Assembly: GCA_029378245.1 (NCBI GenBank)
Contig: JARKIF010000006.1
Span: 1,364,001 to 1,428,000, forward strand
Length of the DNA stretch: 64,000 nucleotides
Direction: 5' to 3'
Source of the DNA: Roridomyces roridus
Lineage: Eukaryota; Basidiomycota; Agaricomycetes; Agaricales; Mycenaceae
Shown here: positions 20,171 through 31,259 of the stretch, piece after piece
Numbering within the stretch: position 1 is the stretch's first letter
Layout: each line of letters starts with the position of its first letter
Program-made: the position numbers and the translations under genes
The notes under the pieces: generated by a model
The model's input: only the letters and a program-made list of their open reading frames with translations
What the model was told of the DNA's origin: nothing
Database searches by the model: none

Positions 20171-23100
20171 TATGGCAGATATATTGTGCAAAAAGGTTTT
20201 TGCAACTTCAGCTCAAAATTCAATTACAACTTGGGTTTTACAAGTTTGCAACTACAACTTCTGAACAACAAATCCCATTTGCAGCAAGACAACTAGCCTT
20301 CCTGCAACCCGGTTGAAATACAACTGGGAAGTGAAGAAGCACAACTATCAAAAGTGTGCAGACAACCTCCCTCTGGATGATTTGCAACTCCGACATTCAG
20401 TGTCACAACTTAAATTGGGTGGCTTGCAACTTCTGACTTAGCATATGTATGGTTGGCCCAGTACTAGCACGCTCCCAGGGGACTCCGGAGACTCCGAATG
20501 ATTCCGGTGTACTGATGTTGGCGGGACGGAGAGCCTCGACAGTGTATGAGGCACAGAAAAGAGAGCTTGAATAGCTAGACTGCTCTCTATGCATCGAATG
20601 AATTACTAGATACTCTTCTATTCGGATTGAGGGCCGACCGTGAAGTATTCGGTGGCCATGAGCACGGCGGTGCAATACACATCTATACCCCAATTACCAT
20701 CATCCGCCAGACTCCGTATGATCCCCTGCGAGCGGGTCGTTGGCGAGTTCATCAAGTGGAGGAAGGGGCTCGCCGGTGTCCTCTCCGTCAGAAGGATGGG
20801 AACCGGTGGCAAGATCGTCGCCGGGGTCCCCGATCCAATACCGCGATTGATAGCCTTCTGGCGGCTCAACTCGTAGATAGCGTATGGGGTCTTGCACCAT
20901 GGGCACTAGGCATTCTCGGTTCGGAATCACGACCCATAGTTAGGAAATGAACTGCAAATGCAAATTCACGCTATTCAATACTTATTATTGTTCAGTTTTT
21001 TCCGTCTGGTACTATCACGCGAAGACCGCCATTGCACCAATGGTTGTGTCAATAATGCAATGTCCCCGGTGATAAGTGGGGGCAATGTTGCATTATTCGC
21101 GGCCTCTCACCGCCGGTGAGATGGTAGGGTAATGCATTGTCCCGTTGTTTTGTGCGCAAGGGTTAACAGGCCTGGGTAACTGAGGTAAGCTTCAAATAAG
21201 TCCTCCGAGCATCGCGGACATGCCATTTCTGGAAGGCGTCGGTTCCTTTGTACTTAACATTGATGCCGGATCGTTTTTACTGAGCGATCCAGTGATCTTT
21301 GGGACATACATATGACAGAGATCAATGGCAGCCCAAAAAGGTCCACAGATCAAAAATCCACAGCCCGGCACAATTGTTACCATCGCAATTGATGTGATGT
21401 ATCAAAAAATCAAAATCATAGAGCGGCTCAAGGGCTACAAGAGTTGTCAACATGTGTTTTAGCTCAAATGGCTTGGTTAGGCTGTAAAATGCAAAATACA
21501 TTCCCAGACCAGAGTCTTTTTGATCAAGTGACACCGTAAGGGGTCCCACAAACTCAGATTCAAATGATCAGACCTCTTTGCCGGTGAATAGGGGGACAGT
21601 GAATAGATTGAGAGGGTGAGCGCCCATGTGCTTGTCCCAAACATCTGGCTTATCATGGCCTTGTTGTCTACTAGTATGTTCCCTGTGCCTGCTGCATTCT
21701 CTTTTTCTCTCTGAGGTCCCGGGTTCAATCCCTGGCCTCCTCTTTTTTTTCTCCTGTCCCCAGCAGACAATTCCTGATGACACCAGGCATCACAGGATGC
21801 TAGCATGATGTGCTGCAACATCACAGTGCCACCAGAACTCTATGTACCTCAAGTTTCCAGTGAATTTGATGCCGATTTCCAATTGTAGCCACTACGCTTT
21901 TGTCCCAAAAAGGCAATTTCTGAGTTTCTGGCCTCTCTGGGCTTCCCATGTTGATTGCTGACAGAATTTTCCACCAGGTATGTTTCTTGCAGTCTATTGA
22001 TATGTAACTGTGGCCATTCAAGCTTCCAATGACCCTGTTGTACACCTGTAATTGCACAAATAGACCGGCTTTGGTTGATCTCCCAATATTACCTCCCTTT
22101 TGGTTCCCTAATACTGCAGCTGCACCTCAGAGAGGTACCTAGAGTCATAGAGATGAGCTCAAAGCAATATGGCCCCAGGTGCATACCTTGAAGCTGACTT
22201 GCAAATGAATCAGTGAAAATGCTGATCTGACTGAAGGCACTGATAATGTCCATTGAGCCTGTGATCCAGGGGCTCATGAACTTGATGGCATGTCTAATTA
22301 TCCATTGCAAGTGACAACTTACCTAAGACTCTCCAACAGACAAGGCAATTGTGTGATACTGCCTGCAACAGACTGTTGCCTACATTGTGCATTCCCTAGA
22401 TTTTCCCTGGTGATACAAATAGCTCAGGGGATCTCTGATAGTGTACAGACAGGCTTAAGAGCCAGAGATCACTGATTCATGGACTCAGAAACACAAGTTT
22501 GAAGAGCATACATTTTGTGATCAATTCAGTGATTGGGCACTAAGGAGGTTGAATAAAGCATATCAGAGACTAGAAATGGGCAAAAGACGTTCTGAGCACC
22601 TCAAATGAGCTTTATATCATCAGATTTGGCGAAGAACTGAGAGAGTTCTGTTCAAGTGGTGTCCGAGCAAATGGCCGAAATCTTACCTTACAACCGTGAC
22701 ATCCCTCCACCCATCCAGATGCAGCTTGTTCATTTTCGACTTCAATGGATGTATTGGCAACTAGGAACATGTTCCACCTAAGTTTCAGCCATTGATTGGG
22801 CCTACAGAACCCCCCAGAGCAGGAACTCAGGGCATCAGTGCAAAATGATCCTGGTTGTATCTCAGGTTACAACCCCTAGCTGTGTGATTTCTCATATCAG
22901 GCTGGTAACTTATGCCCATTGAATATCCTTTAGGCCATAGGATTGAGCACATGAACTGTACAGGAGGAGAAATGGTGCAGAGTTGATTTTGACCAAGTTG
23001 TGGCAGAATCTCTTTGGACTGACTGGATGCTGTGAAACTAGCTTTCAATTCCAGTTTGGAGAGTATCTGGGCGTCCCAGAACTCTTGAGATCACATAGAA

Positions 23101-24868
23101 TAGTCTCTCTATCAGCTCATACCACAAGATCAATCACTGGCTTGATGCACCTGGTATTATTCCCCAATGGTCTGAGCACTTAGTTTTCAGCAATGAGGTT
23201 CATTGAATCATATGTGAAAACACTGAGGAGGATCCTATAAACTATTGAACAAGGCTAGCAAATGTGATCATGAATTGCAACAAGGGCTCTCTATTCAACC
23301 CATACAGTGTCCTGATCATGTTCTGTTGCTTTCCAATAGGAGCAAAAGAATGTATAATGCATCCCAGAACAATGTCTGATCAGCATGCATCCCAGAATGC
23401 AGAGGGTTCTGCTTAAATTCACTCAAACTGGTGAAAATTCCCTTTTTGGGAAAAAAGCGTAGTGGCTCATGTCAATCAGGGCTGTCATCAAGTCCGGAAG
23501 TTGAAGCATTTCACAAGGTTCTGCTCACATTGAGGGTTTGCTTGTGATGAAAATACATACTAAATGAATGGTGTTACACATTTCTGGGTACAGAGGGAAA
23601 GCCAGGAGAAAAAAAGGGGGCACCCGGGTTTTGATGCCAGCTTTTCCACAGTGTTTTGCATTCCCTGAGCTAACCAAGCATTTCCAGTCAAAGGTATATA
23701 GGAAGCTCCTGTAGGCCGGAATGCGGGCCACAACTTTGATGTCCATCATGATTTGATGGCTGATGCGATGAGCCGCATCTGCAATTGATCAACAGTGGCT
23801 ACTGGCAATGACCATCAGAAAATGATCTAACTCATCACCATCAAAAACTGATCCGTCTATCAAAAATGATTCCTCCATCCATCGCCATCAAAAATGATCC
23901 AGCGATAACCGCGATCGAACAACAGCGATCAATCTGAGAATGAAAACTATACCATTAAAAAGGCCATTTGAAATGTGAAATTAAACTCAGAAATAAAACC
24001 CTGAGGCCCTCGAAAACAACGGGACATTGCATTACCATCCATCTCACGGGCGGTGAGAGACCGTCAATAATGCAACATTGCCCCCACCTATCACCGGGGG
24101 CATTGCATTAATGGTACAGTTATTACTCGCCATTGAGAGTTCCATTTGAGTTTGCTGCCCATCCATTCTCCCACGGTGAGTGAATGTTCGCTATTTGTCC
24201 CTCCATTCCGTGTGATTGGTGATGCCGTATCTATATCAACTTCAAATGCAAGGAATAGCTCGGGGTTTGGTAGGAATTTCAACTCCGGCTGCTACTATTG
24301 CTCACCACGGGTCACCGGCGGAGAGTCAAACAACGACCCGCACCTCATGTATGCGGCCATAGGCAGTTATGAAGTATGATCACTGCTTTGTTCGATCCTT
24401 CTCAGCGGATTCTAGTGTAGGGCCAGTACCGGTATACTTATTCTCCCTATATTCTCTCTATTTTGAACTCCCCTGTACTTATCAGAATATAATCCCCACT
24501 CAGAGAATATTCCCTGTTTGAACACAGGCAGCAGAGGGCGGAAATCTATCTTAGTATCCACTGTTCCTCAAGTTTGTTGTTGAGATCTGGACCAAGCTGC
24601 AACCTGATAACTAGAAGTTGTAGTTGCATCAGGGGCAAGTTGCGTATGCAAGATTCCAAGTTGTACTCCCCATTTTTGAACATGCAAACCGAGAGCTGCA
24701 AGTTGTAGTTTCCTAGGGTTCAAGTTGTAGTTGCCTGAGTTCAAGTTGTATGCATGAAAGTTGCAAACCAGATGGAAGTTGTAGTGCTGAAGGTGAAGTT
24801 GTATGTTAAATTACACGGAAAATGGGCAAGATTGTAGGAAATACTTTTTGCACACTATATCGCCCATA
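20171..24868. mobile_element. Inverted-repeat DNA transposon in protease intron
   Basis: 4,698 bp bounded by a 6 bp target duplication TATCTG (20165-20170 and 24869-24874). The matching intron of copy 2 has the uninterrupted site, confirming insertion. Ends are inverted repeats: left starts TATGGCAGATATATTGTGC, right (reverse complement) starts TATGGGCGATATAGTGTGC, both running into GCAAAAAG. Both subterminal regions (20200-20450 and 24590-24820) are packed with AAGTTGTAG / TTGCAACTT motifs in mostly opposite orientation, a likely transposase-binding array. Without the nested element it is about 1.6 kb. A 76-codon minus ORF at 20700-20930 could be a transposase scrap. Non-autonomous; superfamily not assigned. 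Confidence 0.8.
21051..24112. mobile_element. Nested 3.1 kb element with ~98 bp terminal inverted repeats
   Basis: Left arm 21051-21151 and right arm 24013-24112 are inverted copies at roughly 90% identity by eye, starting AATGCAATG and containing GGTGATA, GGGGGCAATGTTGCATTATT and CTCACCG. Each arm holds an internal hairpin (TCTCACCG ... CGGTGAGA). The 2.86 kb interior is AT-rich with only short ORFs, so it is non-autonomous. I could not settle the target duplication (AAT or none). It contains GGTTCAATCC at about 21723, box-B-like and followed by T8. Confidence 0.75.
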
Positions 24869-26068
24869 TATCTGGTTCAAGTCGGTCTGATAAAACACAG
24901 CTCGGACACTTGGGTTGCTCAGGAAGGATTTACTTGCATCGACTCCGATAGCAATCCCGTGCCCACCTCAACCTGTGCCTTTGGTCCCGCCCAATTCAAT
25001 CCCGCAGATTCGCCCACTTTCGAGCTCTTGGCCAACCACACGCTCAACACCACATACGGCGGGGGCGCATTCGTTTGGGGACCAGCTGGCTTTGACACCG
25101 TGTCTGTCGGGTCAATCACTGTCTCTGGCCAGGAGATTGGCGTGCCCGACATGACTTTCTGGGAAGGCGATGGAACCTCGGAGGGCATATTGGGACTCGC
25201 CTTCCCAGCACTCACGGCTGTCGACCTGGAAAACGGCACTGCACTTGTCAAAGACCCATACAGCCCCTTCTTCTTATCAGCCATCGCTCAGAAGACGGTG
25301 ACCAATCCCTGTAAGTGATTCCCCCCTCTTGATTGAAGTGCATACATTGACGCCATTCAGTCTTTTCCTTTGCCCTCGACCGACCAAGATTCGACGAATT
25401 TGCACACGATCCCTTCGTCCCCACCTTGGATGCATCGCCTTCGGCGGAATTGTGCCCGTGGCAGTCACATCTAAATCCGCCACTGTCCCTGTCCAGCGCT
25501 ACGACCCGCAGAAAGTCGACCCTTCCAGCGGCCCGAACGCGACATTTCTCTGGTACGCGCTCGACGTCGACGGATACACATTCCCCGGCAGCACTGCGGT
25601 GGTCACGAAAAGCAACAGCACGATGGTAGACTCAGGGACGACGATAAACCTCCTCCCTACCGCCGTCGCCGACGCCTATAATGCGTAATTCATCCCGCCG
25701 GGCTTCTTGGACCCTGTCTCGGGATTGTTTGTCGTCCCGTGCAATGCCACCGCCCCTGCTTTCACAGTGCATGTGGGAGGAGTGGCGTTTGATATTGATC
25801 CACGCGACCAGGTGAGCCCACAGCAGAATACTACCGCTGGTGCGGAGCCTGGGAGCATATTCTGTGTGTCCGGGACACAAGATGGGGGGTCTGCGGACGA
25901 CGATAAGGCGCTTCTCATTCTGTGAGTCGCTTCAATTAAATATACTCCCAGATTCGGCGGAGAACTGACGGCTTCTTTTTCAGCGGGGATGTGCTCCTCC
26001 ATAATGTCGTGGCGACTCTCAATCCTGTAGATGCCGAGATTACACTATCTGAGAGGGTGCCGTACTAA

Positions 26069-27215
26069 CATGAACGGATTGCAATTCATAATATGGCAGG
26101 ACGTCGCCCCTTCGTTTGAGATAATTACGTAGTTCCGTTTGATTTGAGTACGCTTCTATTGTAGCGGTATGCTTACCTTACCTTACTAATCTTTCTTACT
26201 TTCCTTTTCCCCATTCCGTCTTCTTAGATTACTGAGCATGTTTGTTCTTGATCGACGTAGTGACTTGTTTCGTATAAATAGCTAGATAATCGTTTGTATT
26301 GCTTTGGTCAATCCTATCTTTACACCACTCATTTCTTCGTCGGACTCGACCACTCCGACTCTTGTGTGAAAACCCGTGTGCCGAGACTAGGTGGACTTTG
26401 CTAAGTTCCCCTCCTCGTCACATCTATGTACATGATGATCATCTGGGTTCGATTCCCGGGCATGTTCTTCTCGCAAAACTTTCTCTTCCACTCAGATTGG
26501 CCACAATCGGGGTTCCGCTCACGGAGATACTTATACCACCAGTTCCGGCTCTGTAACTGATTCGCGTGTACCCGGTACCTCACCCCGTTGGTTTGTAATT
26601 CTGACACGGCCGCTCTCCGTCGAACCTTGATGATTCTTGTCTAGTATCATATTGTATAATTGAAGCGTCAAGGCAGAAGTTGCAAATCATGGGTTTTCAG
26701 ACAGCAGCCCCGTCAGTGGGGAGCTACTTGTATAGCCCGCGCTGATAAATAATACCGAGGCCAGTCAGCGACTCAGCGGTGAAGGGGTGGTTACTCAGCC
26801 TTTACAACATTTAGCCGCTGTTCGCCGTGGTTAGCCCTGGTTTCAGATTTAATCTCCGTTTGTTGGATCTTGGAAAAGGCTGGCTTGCTTACTTTGTGCG
26901 AGTAGTCACCGGGACTCGCTCTCGATATGCGGGCTAGCCTTCACCGGGAGAATACCGTGAACACTGATTTCAACCACGGATCAATTACTTATTCACGTGA
27001 TCGCTGCCAGTCAAGTTGTTCAACTCGAAGGCGGGCATCTTCAGCACTCGTGCCTGCATGGTCACAATTCATTGATCGGCTGTTCTGACATACACTACAT
27101 ATACTCAGAGAGACACTTTTATTTACACAAGGATCGAAGACAGCAGATAGGAGAGACAGACTACGAGCCAGTGGCCCGATTGACAATTTGACTGTACACC
27201 ACCATACCCAACCCC
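26069..27215. other. Intergenic with box-B-like tRNA motif
   Basis: The first ~130 bp are homologous to the flank after copy 2 (35203-35330), so the protease duplication extends past the stop. At 26448-26458 GGTTCGATTCC matches box B with a perfect 5 bp T stem (CTGGG/CCCGG), but no full cloverleaf forms. No protein gene seen. Confidence 0.4.
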
Positions 27216-29103
27216 TCACGACGGCGGCACCGAAATCGATTTCGTGCCATGAGTAGCACAGAAATTGTTCTGCATCTTGGTGCCGCAGGAATCAAAGACG
27301 TTGCAGCTTCCCTTGCATTTGCGACTGTCGCAGAACCCGACGTTTGCGGTAGCAGAGAGACACTGGGTATTGGGTGCGTCCAGGCACGTGGTATCGCCGG
27401 TGTAAGCCGTGCAGGGGCCCGTGCAGAGGTCGTCAATGCGGCCGCTGCAGTAGGTGACGGTGACGGTGAAGGGCGAGGCATCGAGCCTCTCAATGGGCTC
27501 CCCGATAAAGGTGAGGGCGGCATCGGTGGTGGCGAGCCAGTGTTTCATCTCGGCCTTGCTCATGATTTTAACCTGGGGGAGGTCAGTTGTTGTAGATAGA
27601 TAGGACCCGTGATTATCCTATATGAACCTTGTTCCCGAATTTGGGGGTCTAAAAAAATTTGTCGGGACTTTGGTCCCAAGCCCGGCCGAAAATCATGTCG
27701 GGATTCCGGCTCTAAGTTCGCCCCAAATCCGTCGGTGTCGGGACTTTGCATCAGAGTTAGAAAAATGCCCTAAAATCACTAAAAATCACTAAAAAATCCG
27801 CCTAGTCTACGCAAACATCGTCCGACAGCTCCAATTCGTGAATATTTGCTTGATATTTGCTTGCCCTCGACAACGAACCATATTCAAGCTCGCCACCCCC
27901 TTGGACAACTTTTCCCGCTCATCTATTAGTTCTAGGGCTCCGACCCGGCCGTTGACGGCGACGGCCGTCGCTCTGACAACCGTCATGGCAGGTCGGACGG
28001 GCCCCACCCGGCCGTCAGACCATGTTGCGAGGCCTCAAAACGGCCGGGTGGTACCCGTCAGACCCGTCACGGCCGTCATGACGGGTTAGAGTGGTGACAG
28101 CCCGTGCCTCCAGCTAAATCAACCATCAGATTGATGTAAACGTGATGCCGAAGTCAAAATTACGGATTGGTACTCGGGAAGCCTCCAGAAGCGCAGTAGT
28201 GGGCCATCGGGAAGATTGCCGATGACCCAGGTGCGCTACCCCTGGAGCATCAAGTGATGATGGCAGCTCGGCATGTGTAGTTGGCCGAGGACCCGTCACC
28301 ACCCGTCATGGCCCGTCGACGGCCGGGAACGGGTACCCCGTCAGCCAAGGAACCGGACCCGGACCCGGCCGTCAAAATTGTGGCTTCAGAGAGCTGTACG
28401 GCCGGGCCGGCACCCGTCGTGACGGCTCGTTGACCCGTCATTTTGACGGTCGGGTCGGAGCCCTAATTAGTTCATTGAGTACTTATACTATTGTGCGCTG
28501 TGGCACCGGTCTCGAGAGTCGAGATGGCCACTGAATTCCTTGACGGCCTCGTCGCGGCGTGGGAGCAGCACGAGAAACGACCCAGCCGGAAGGTGTACGA
28601 AGTGCACAGTGGTCCCGGGAAGAGGGACAAGATATTTTTATTTGTCTACGTAGTACGTAGTACAATTGCAACGACGACGAGCAAGTGCTCAATAACCTTC
28701 GACAGCGTATCCCGGTATCCATCAGACACTATCCACATTGGGTTGCTGCCCTGATGTCGGGACTTTGCTTCAGAGTTCGATCAAGCCACGACCCTTTGTC
28801 AGGACTTTGATTCAGGGTTCGCCGGCCGCTGAGCCCCATTTGTCGGGACTCTGACCCATAGTTCGACGGGCCATCTGGCGGATTTTGTCGGGACTCGGGA
28901 ACAAAGTTCACATAGGATAATCACGGGTCCTAGATAGATGAGGCTTCGAATTGGCATACACCGTTGTCGGCGGACCCTGGGGTGCCAGCGATCGGGATCT
29001 GCAGAAGAGGGCCGAATGACACCAATTGAGGCCATCGCGCCGCGGCGGCTGCCTTGAGCACGAAAAGGGCGAGAATGAGCGAAGAGAACCCTTGGGGAGG
29101 CAT
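27216..29103 (-). CDS. Small secreted cysteine-rich protein, transposon in intron
   Basis: Model: complement(join(27216..27572,28960..29103)), 166 aa. Exon 1 encodes a signal peptide (MPPQGFSSLILALFVLKAAAAA) and ends in ADNG; exon 2 begins VKIMSKAEMKHW in the same phase. Exon 2 is rich in Cys: YCSGRIDDLCTGPC, TCLDAPNTQC, VGFCDSRKCKGSC, SCGT, FC. The ATG at 29103 directly opens the signal peptide; another in-frame ATG lies 24 nt upstream. The intron (27573-28959, 1,387 nt) contains a 1,330 bp hAT-like element; without it and one target copy it is 49 nt, the size typical of this genome. The coding parts are undamaged. Probably an extracellular protein of unknown function, seen in other basidiomycetes in my recollection. 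Confidence 0.75.
27602..28931. mobile_element. hAT-like non-autonomous element, 1,330 bp
   Basis: Flanked by the 8 bp target duplication AGATAGAT (27594-27601, 28932-28939), as hAT elements make. Inverted ends start AGGACCCGTGATTATCCTAT on both sides and stay similar for about 37 bp. Subterminal parts carry repeated GTCGGGACTTTG / TCAGAGTT motifs (27660-27760, 28745-28900). No transposase ORF. It holds a second element at 27933-28465. Confidence 0.8.
27933..28465. mobile_element. Nested hAT-like MITE with CCGTCA arrays, 533 bp
   Basis: Flanked by the 8 bp duplication ATTAGTTC (27925-27932, 28466-28473). Inverted ends: TAGGGCTCCGACCCG then G/A and CCGT. Both halves are arrays of ACCCGTCA, CGGCCGTCA and complements. 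No coding capacity. The end sequence resembles the element at 44327-44988 (TAGGGCT...), so they may share a transposase source. Confidence 0.8.
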
Positions 29104-29137
29104 GCTAGAGCTTGAACATCCAGGCATTTCACTAGGC

Positions 29138-29144
29138 CTTTATA
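29138..29144 (-). promoter_or_regulatory. TATA box of small secreted protein gene
   Basis: Minus-strand TATAAAG about 35 nt upstream of the ATG at 29103. The close spacing suggests a short leader. Confidence 0.4.
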
Positions 29145-29974
29145 GCCCCCAGCCGACCGCTGCACGAGGCTTTCAGGCACATCTGCTATCGGTCACTGTT
29201 CGTCGGCATCCAATTAGACGTGCACAGTCAGGCTGGGTGCAGTTTCTTTACATTGAATTTGAATATTGAGAGCTTCCGCCCACTGATCAGCGGAAAGATC
29301 GGCAGTAATAACAAGTTTGCCATGCCGTCCCTGCGAAGGTGAAATCCGCCTGACAAATAAAAGCCAGGCGGGACATGTTCACATTCAATTTTGGTGCCTG
29401 GTTCTGAAGCGCCGTCAACTGCCTTGAACTTCGGACACCGAATAAAATGGCGGTGGAATTGGCGCACAGGACCTTACGGCAATAACGAGAGCCAGTGGGA
29501 GGTGCCCTGTACGGACAGCGACGTTCTAAAGCTTCGCAAGAATATATTCTTCTTGATCATGATGCCGACCACAGAGGTTTGTTCGTTGCTTCACGCGGGA
29601 GCTGCACTTTGACACTCGCGTTAGTTTCGAGTTGAGACCGGCGGAAATCTTCACAGATGTAGAATGGACGGATGTCGACCTCATGGCGTGTTCATGTCGC
29701 AATACAGTACATCCTGAAACATCTACCTCGACTGTGGAAATCAGTGTTTATGCAGAAACATCCCCTCACAAAAGTGAAAACACGGAGGATCGAGGAAGAG
29801 GTTGCGAGTAAAACGACGCACCAGGTTGGGAGCTGTTTCAAGCATGTTTCGTAGGAGCTCGACAGACCCGGCGGTTTATATGGGAGCAGATTCAAGCCAA
29901 AACCGAGCGGCGGGCAGGTTGTAAATTTCACCGATACGTTATAGTAAATGACATTGACGGTGCGCCAAGGCGCC

Positions 29975-30165
29975 AGGGCTCGGCACCGTAGCCGTATCAT
30001 ACGGTCATACGTACGTTACGTGAACCGTCCCGTACCGTTGGCAGTCCCGGATGCGCGTGGCGGTTCCGTACGTACGCGGCAAGGGTCTGTAGGGGTCTGT
30101 AGCCATCCGTACCGTATACGGATCTACGGCCGTATACGGCCGTATGTGCCCGTGTTGCTGACGCT
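29975..30165. repeat. Truncated MITE relic with TACGGCCGTA motifs
   Basis: One end resembles the 44327-44988 element (GGGCT.GGCACCGTA). The interior has repeated ACGGCCGTA palindromes. The other end is missing, so probably an old, partly deleted copy. Confidence 0.5.
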
Positions 30166-30848
30166 TACTGTTTGCCGAGTTCCCCGGCTGTTCCGGCTCA
30201 CCGCCAAGCTACAGCCAACTTCCAAGGTTCCTGTTGTCGACAATCAGCACATCGACCACTCCCGTAACACCACCCGGGCCGCACCTTGCCGTTGCTGTGA
30301 TGGCGGCGGCCCCGCTTGTCACGGTATGACATGCCGCTCGGCGAGGTACAAATATTGTCCTCTCATGGATGCCTGTACACCCATCGCAGGTGAGTCTCCC
30401 ATCCTCGAGAAAGATTCAACAGAATTGCAACAGAATATACCGGATGCTTACCAAGGGGCACCAAAGATAAGAAATTTCCTATTATAGGAGGGGAGGGGGG
30501 GGTCCCTCCAAGAGCTGAAAAAAAGGTTTTGTACCAAATTTCCGCAGACACTGGAAAGGCTCTGTTTGCATAGTAGGCCACTGAATAGAGCCCCAGTGAA
30601 CTTTCTGAATTTTTTCGGTACATGGTCCCGACTTGGTCACGTGTCCGATTAGTCACGTGCTCTGGTCACATGCGGACCTTTGTCAACTCAGAATTTCGAC
30701 GGAAAACCCCGAGCTTGGGCTGCTGCTCTCCCCACCGCTGAATCTGTGGTGCACCTCTCCGGGAAAGTAACCCGCCCAGGTTTCAAGCGGCACGACCTCG
30801 TAACCGGACGCAGGGCGGTTCCCAACAGAATACCACTTGATGGGGCCG

Positions 30849-31142
30849 TGTGAGGCTTCGAGTCCGGTTGGAGTGAAGCACACAAAAAGCTGGAGTCTTG
30901 ACGGAGGAACAAAGAGAACGGTTGAAAGAGCTCCTTATTCAGTATCTAGAATGCTGTCTACTGTACATGGTAAACGACCTTTTATACTGGAACTAGTACT
31001 GGAGGCACAGCTTGGTCCGTGCGAAAGGACTGCGGCAGACTGCGGCAGACTGCGGCGTACTGCGGCGCAGGAAGAAAGTAAATATTTGTGAGGAGCTGTG
31101 AGGAGGACGACTGCGGCGGCCGACGATCACCGAGCCCTTACA
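30849..31142 (-). repeat. LTR (3' by element orientation), 294 bp
   Basis: Nearly identical to 33607-33894, but carries a 6 bp extra segment (ACTAGT next to GGAACT, around 30991-30997). Contains four tandem 10 bp units of the type GACTGCGGCA near 31026-31065. Confidence 0.85.
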
Positions 31143-31259
31143 CTCGCCCTCCGAGAATTGTCCACAATTCTCCCAAAATCTTGAATCTACGACGTAGAAT
31201 CAGAAGAGTTGAAAAATGAAACTTGGAATCAACGGGATGTGCGTACCTCCTCGGTGAGA

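Larger units (their letters stand above)
19899..26068 (+). pseudogene. Secreted aspartic protease copy 1, broken
   Basis: Pepsin-type (A1) secreted endopeptidase. Exons: 19899-20143, 24901-25310, 25361-25921, 25984-26068. A signal peptide (MILLPLLAIVCLSDAAA) and propeptide precede the first catalytic motif DTG|SSDTWV, which is split by intron 1. The second catalytic motif DSGTT lies near 25630 and the usual LGDVLLHNVV tail ends the protein. Lesions: intron 1 holds a 4,698 bp transposon; one base is missing in the C-run near 25418-25422, shifting frame between DPFVP and HLGCIAFGG; and an in-frame TAA at 25686-25688 replaces a Gln codon that copy 2 keeps. Secreted acid proteases feed on external protein; this copy cannot make the full enzyme. 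Confidence 0.85.
29104..30718. other. Intergenic with repeat remnants
   Basis: No gene supported. 29834-29990 is similar to 35303-35616 (shared CGTAGGAGCTCGACAG). 29975-30165 is a truncated relative of the hAT-like MITEs: it starts AGGGCTCGGCACCGTA and is full of CCGTAC / TACGGCCGTA motifs, but I find no right end or target duplication. Confidence 0.45.

Noticed and set aside
20700..20930. Transposase gene fragment
   Set aside because: Reads like real protein in places but is too short and has no diagnostic residues.
26400..26480. tRNA gene
   Set aside because: Good T arm only; no D arm, anticodon arm or acceptor stem could be formed.
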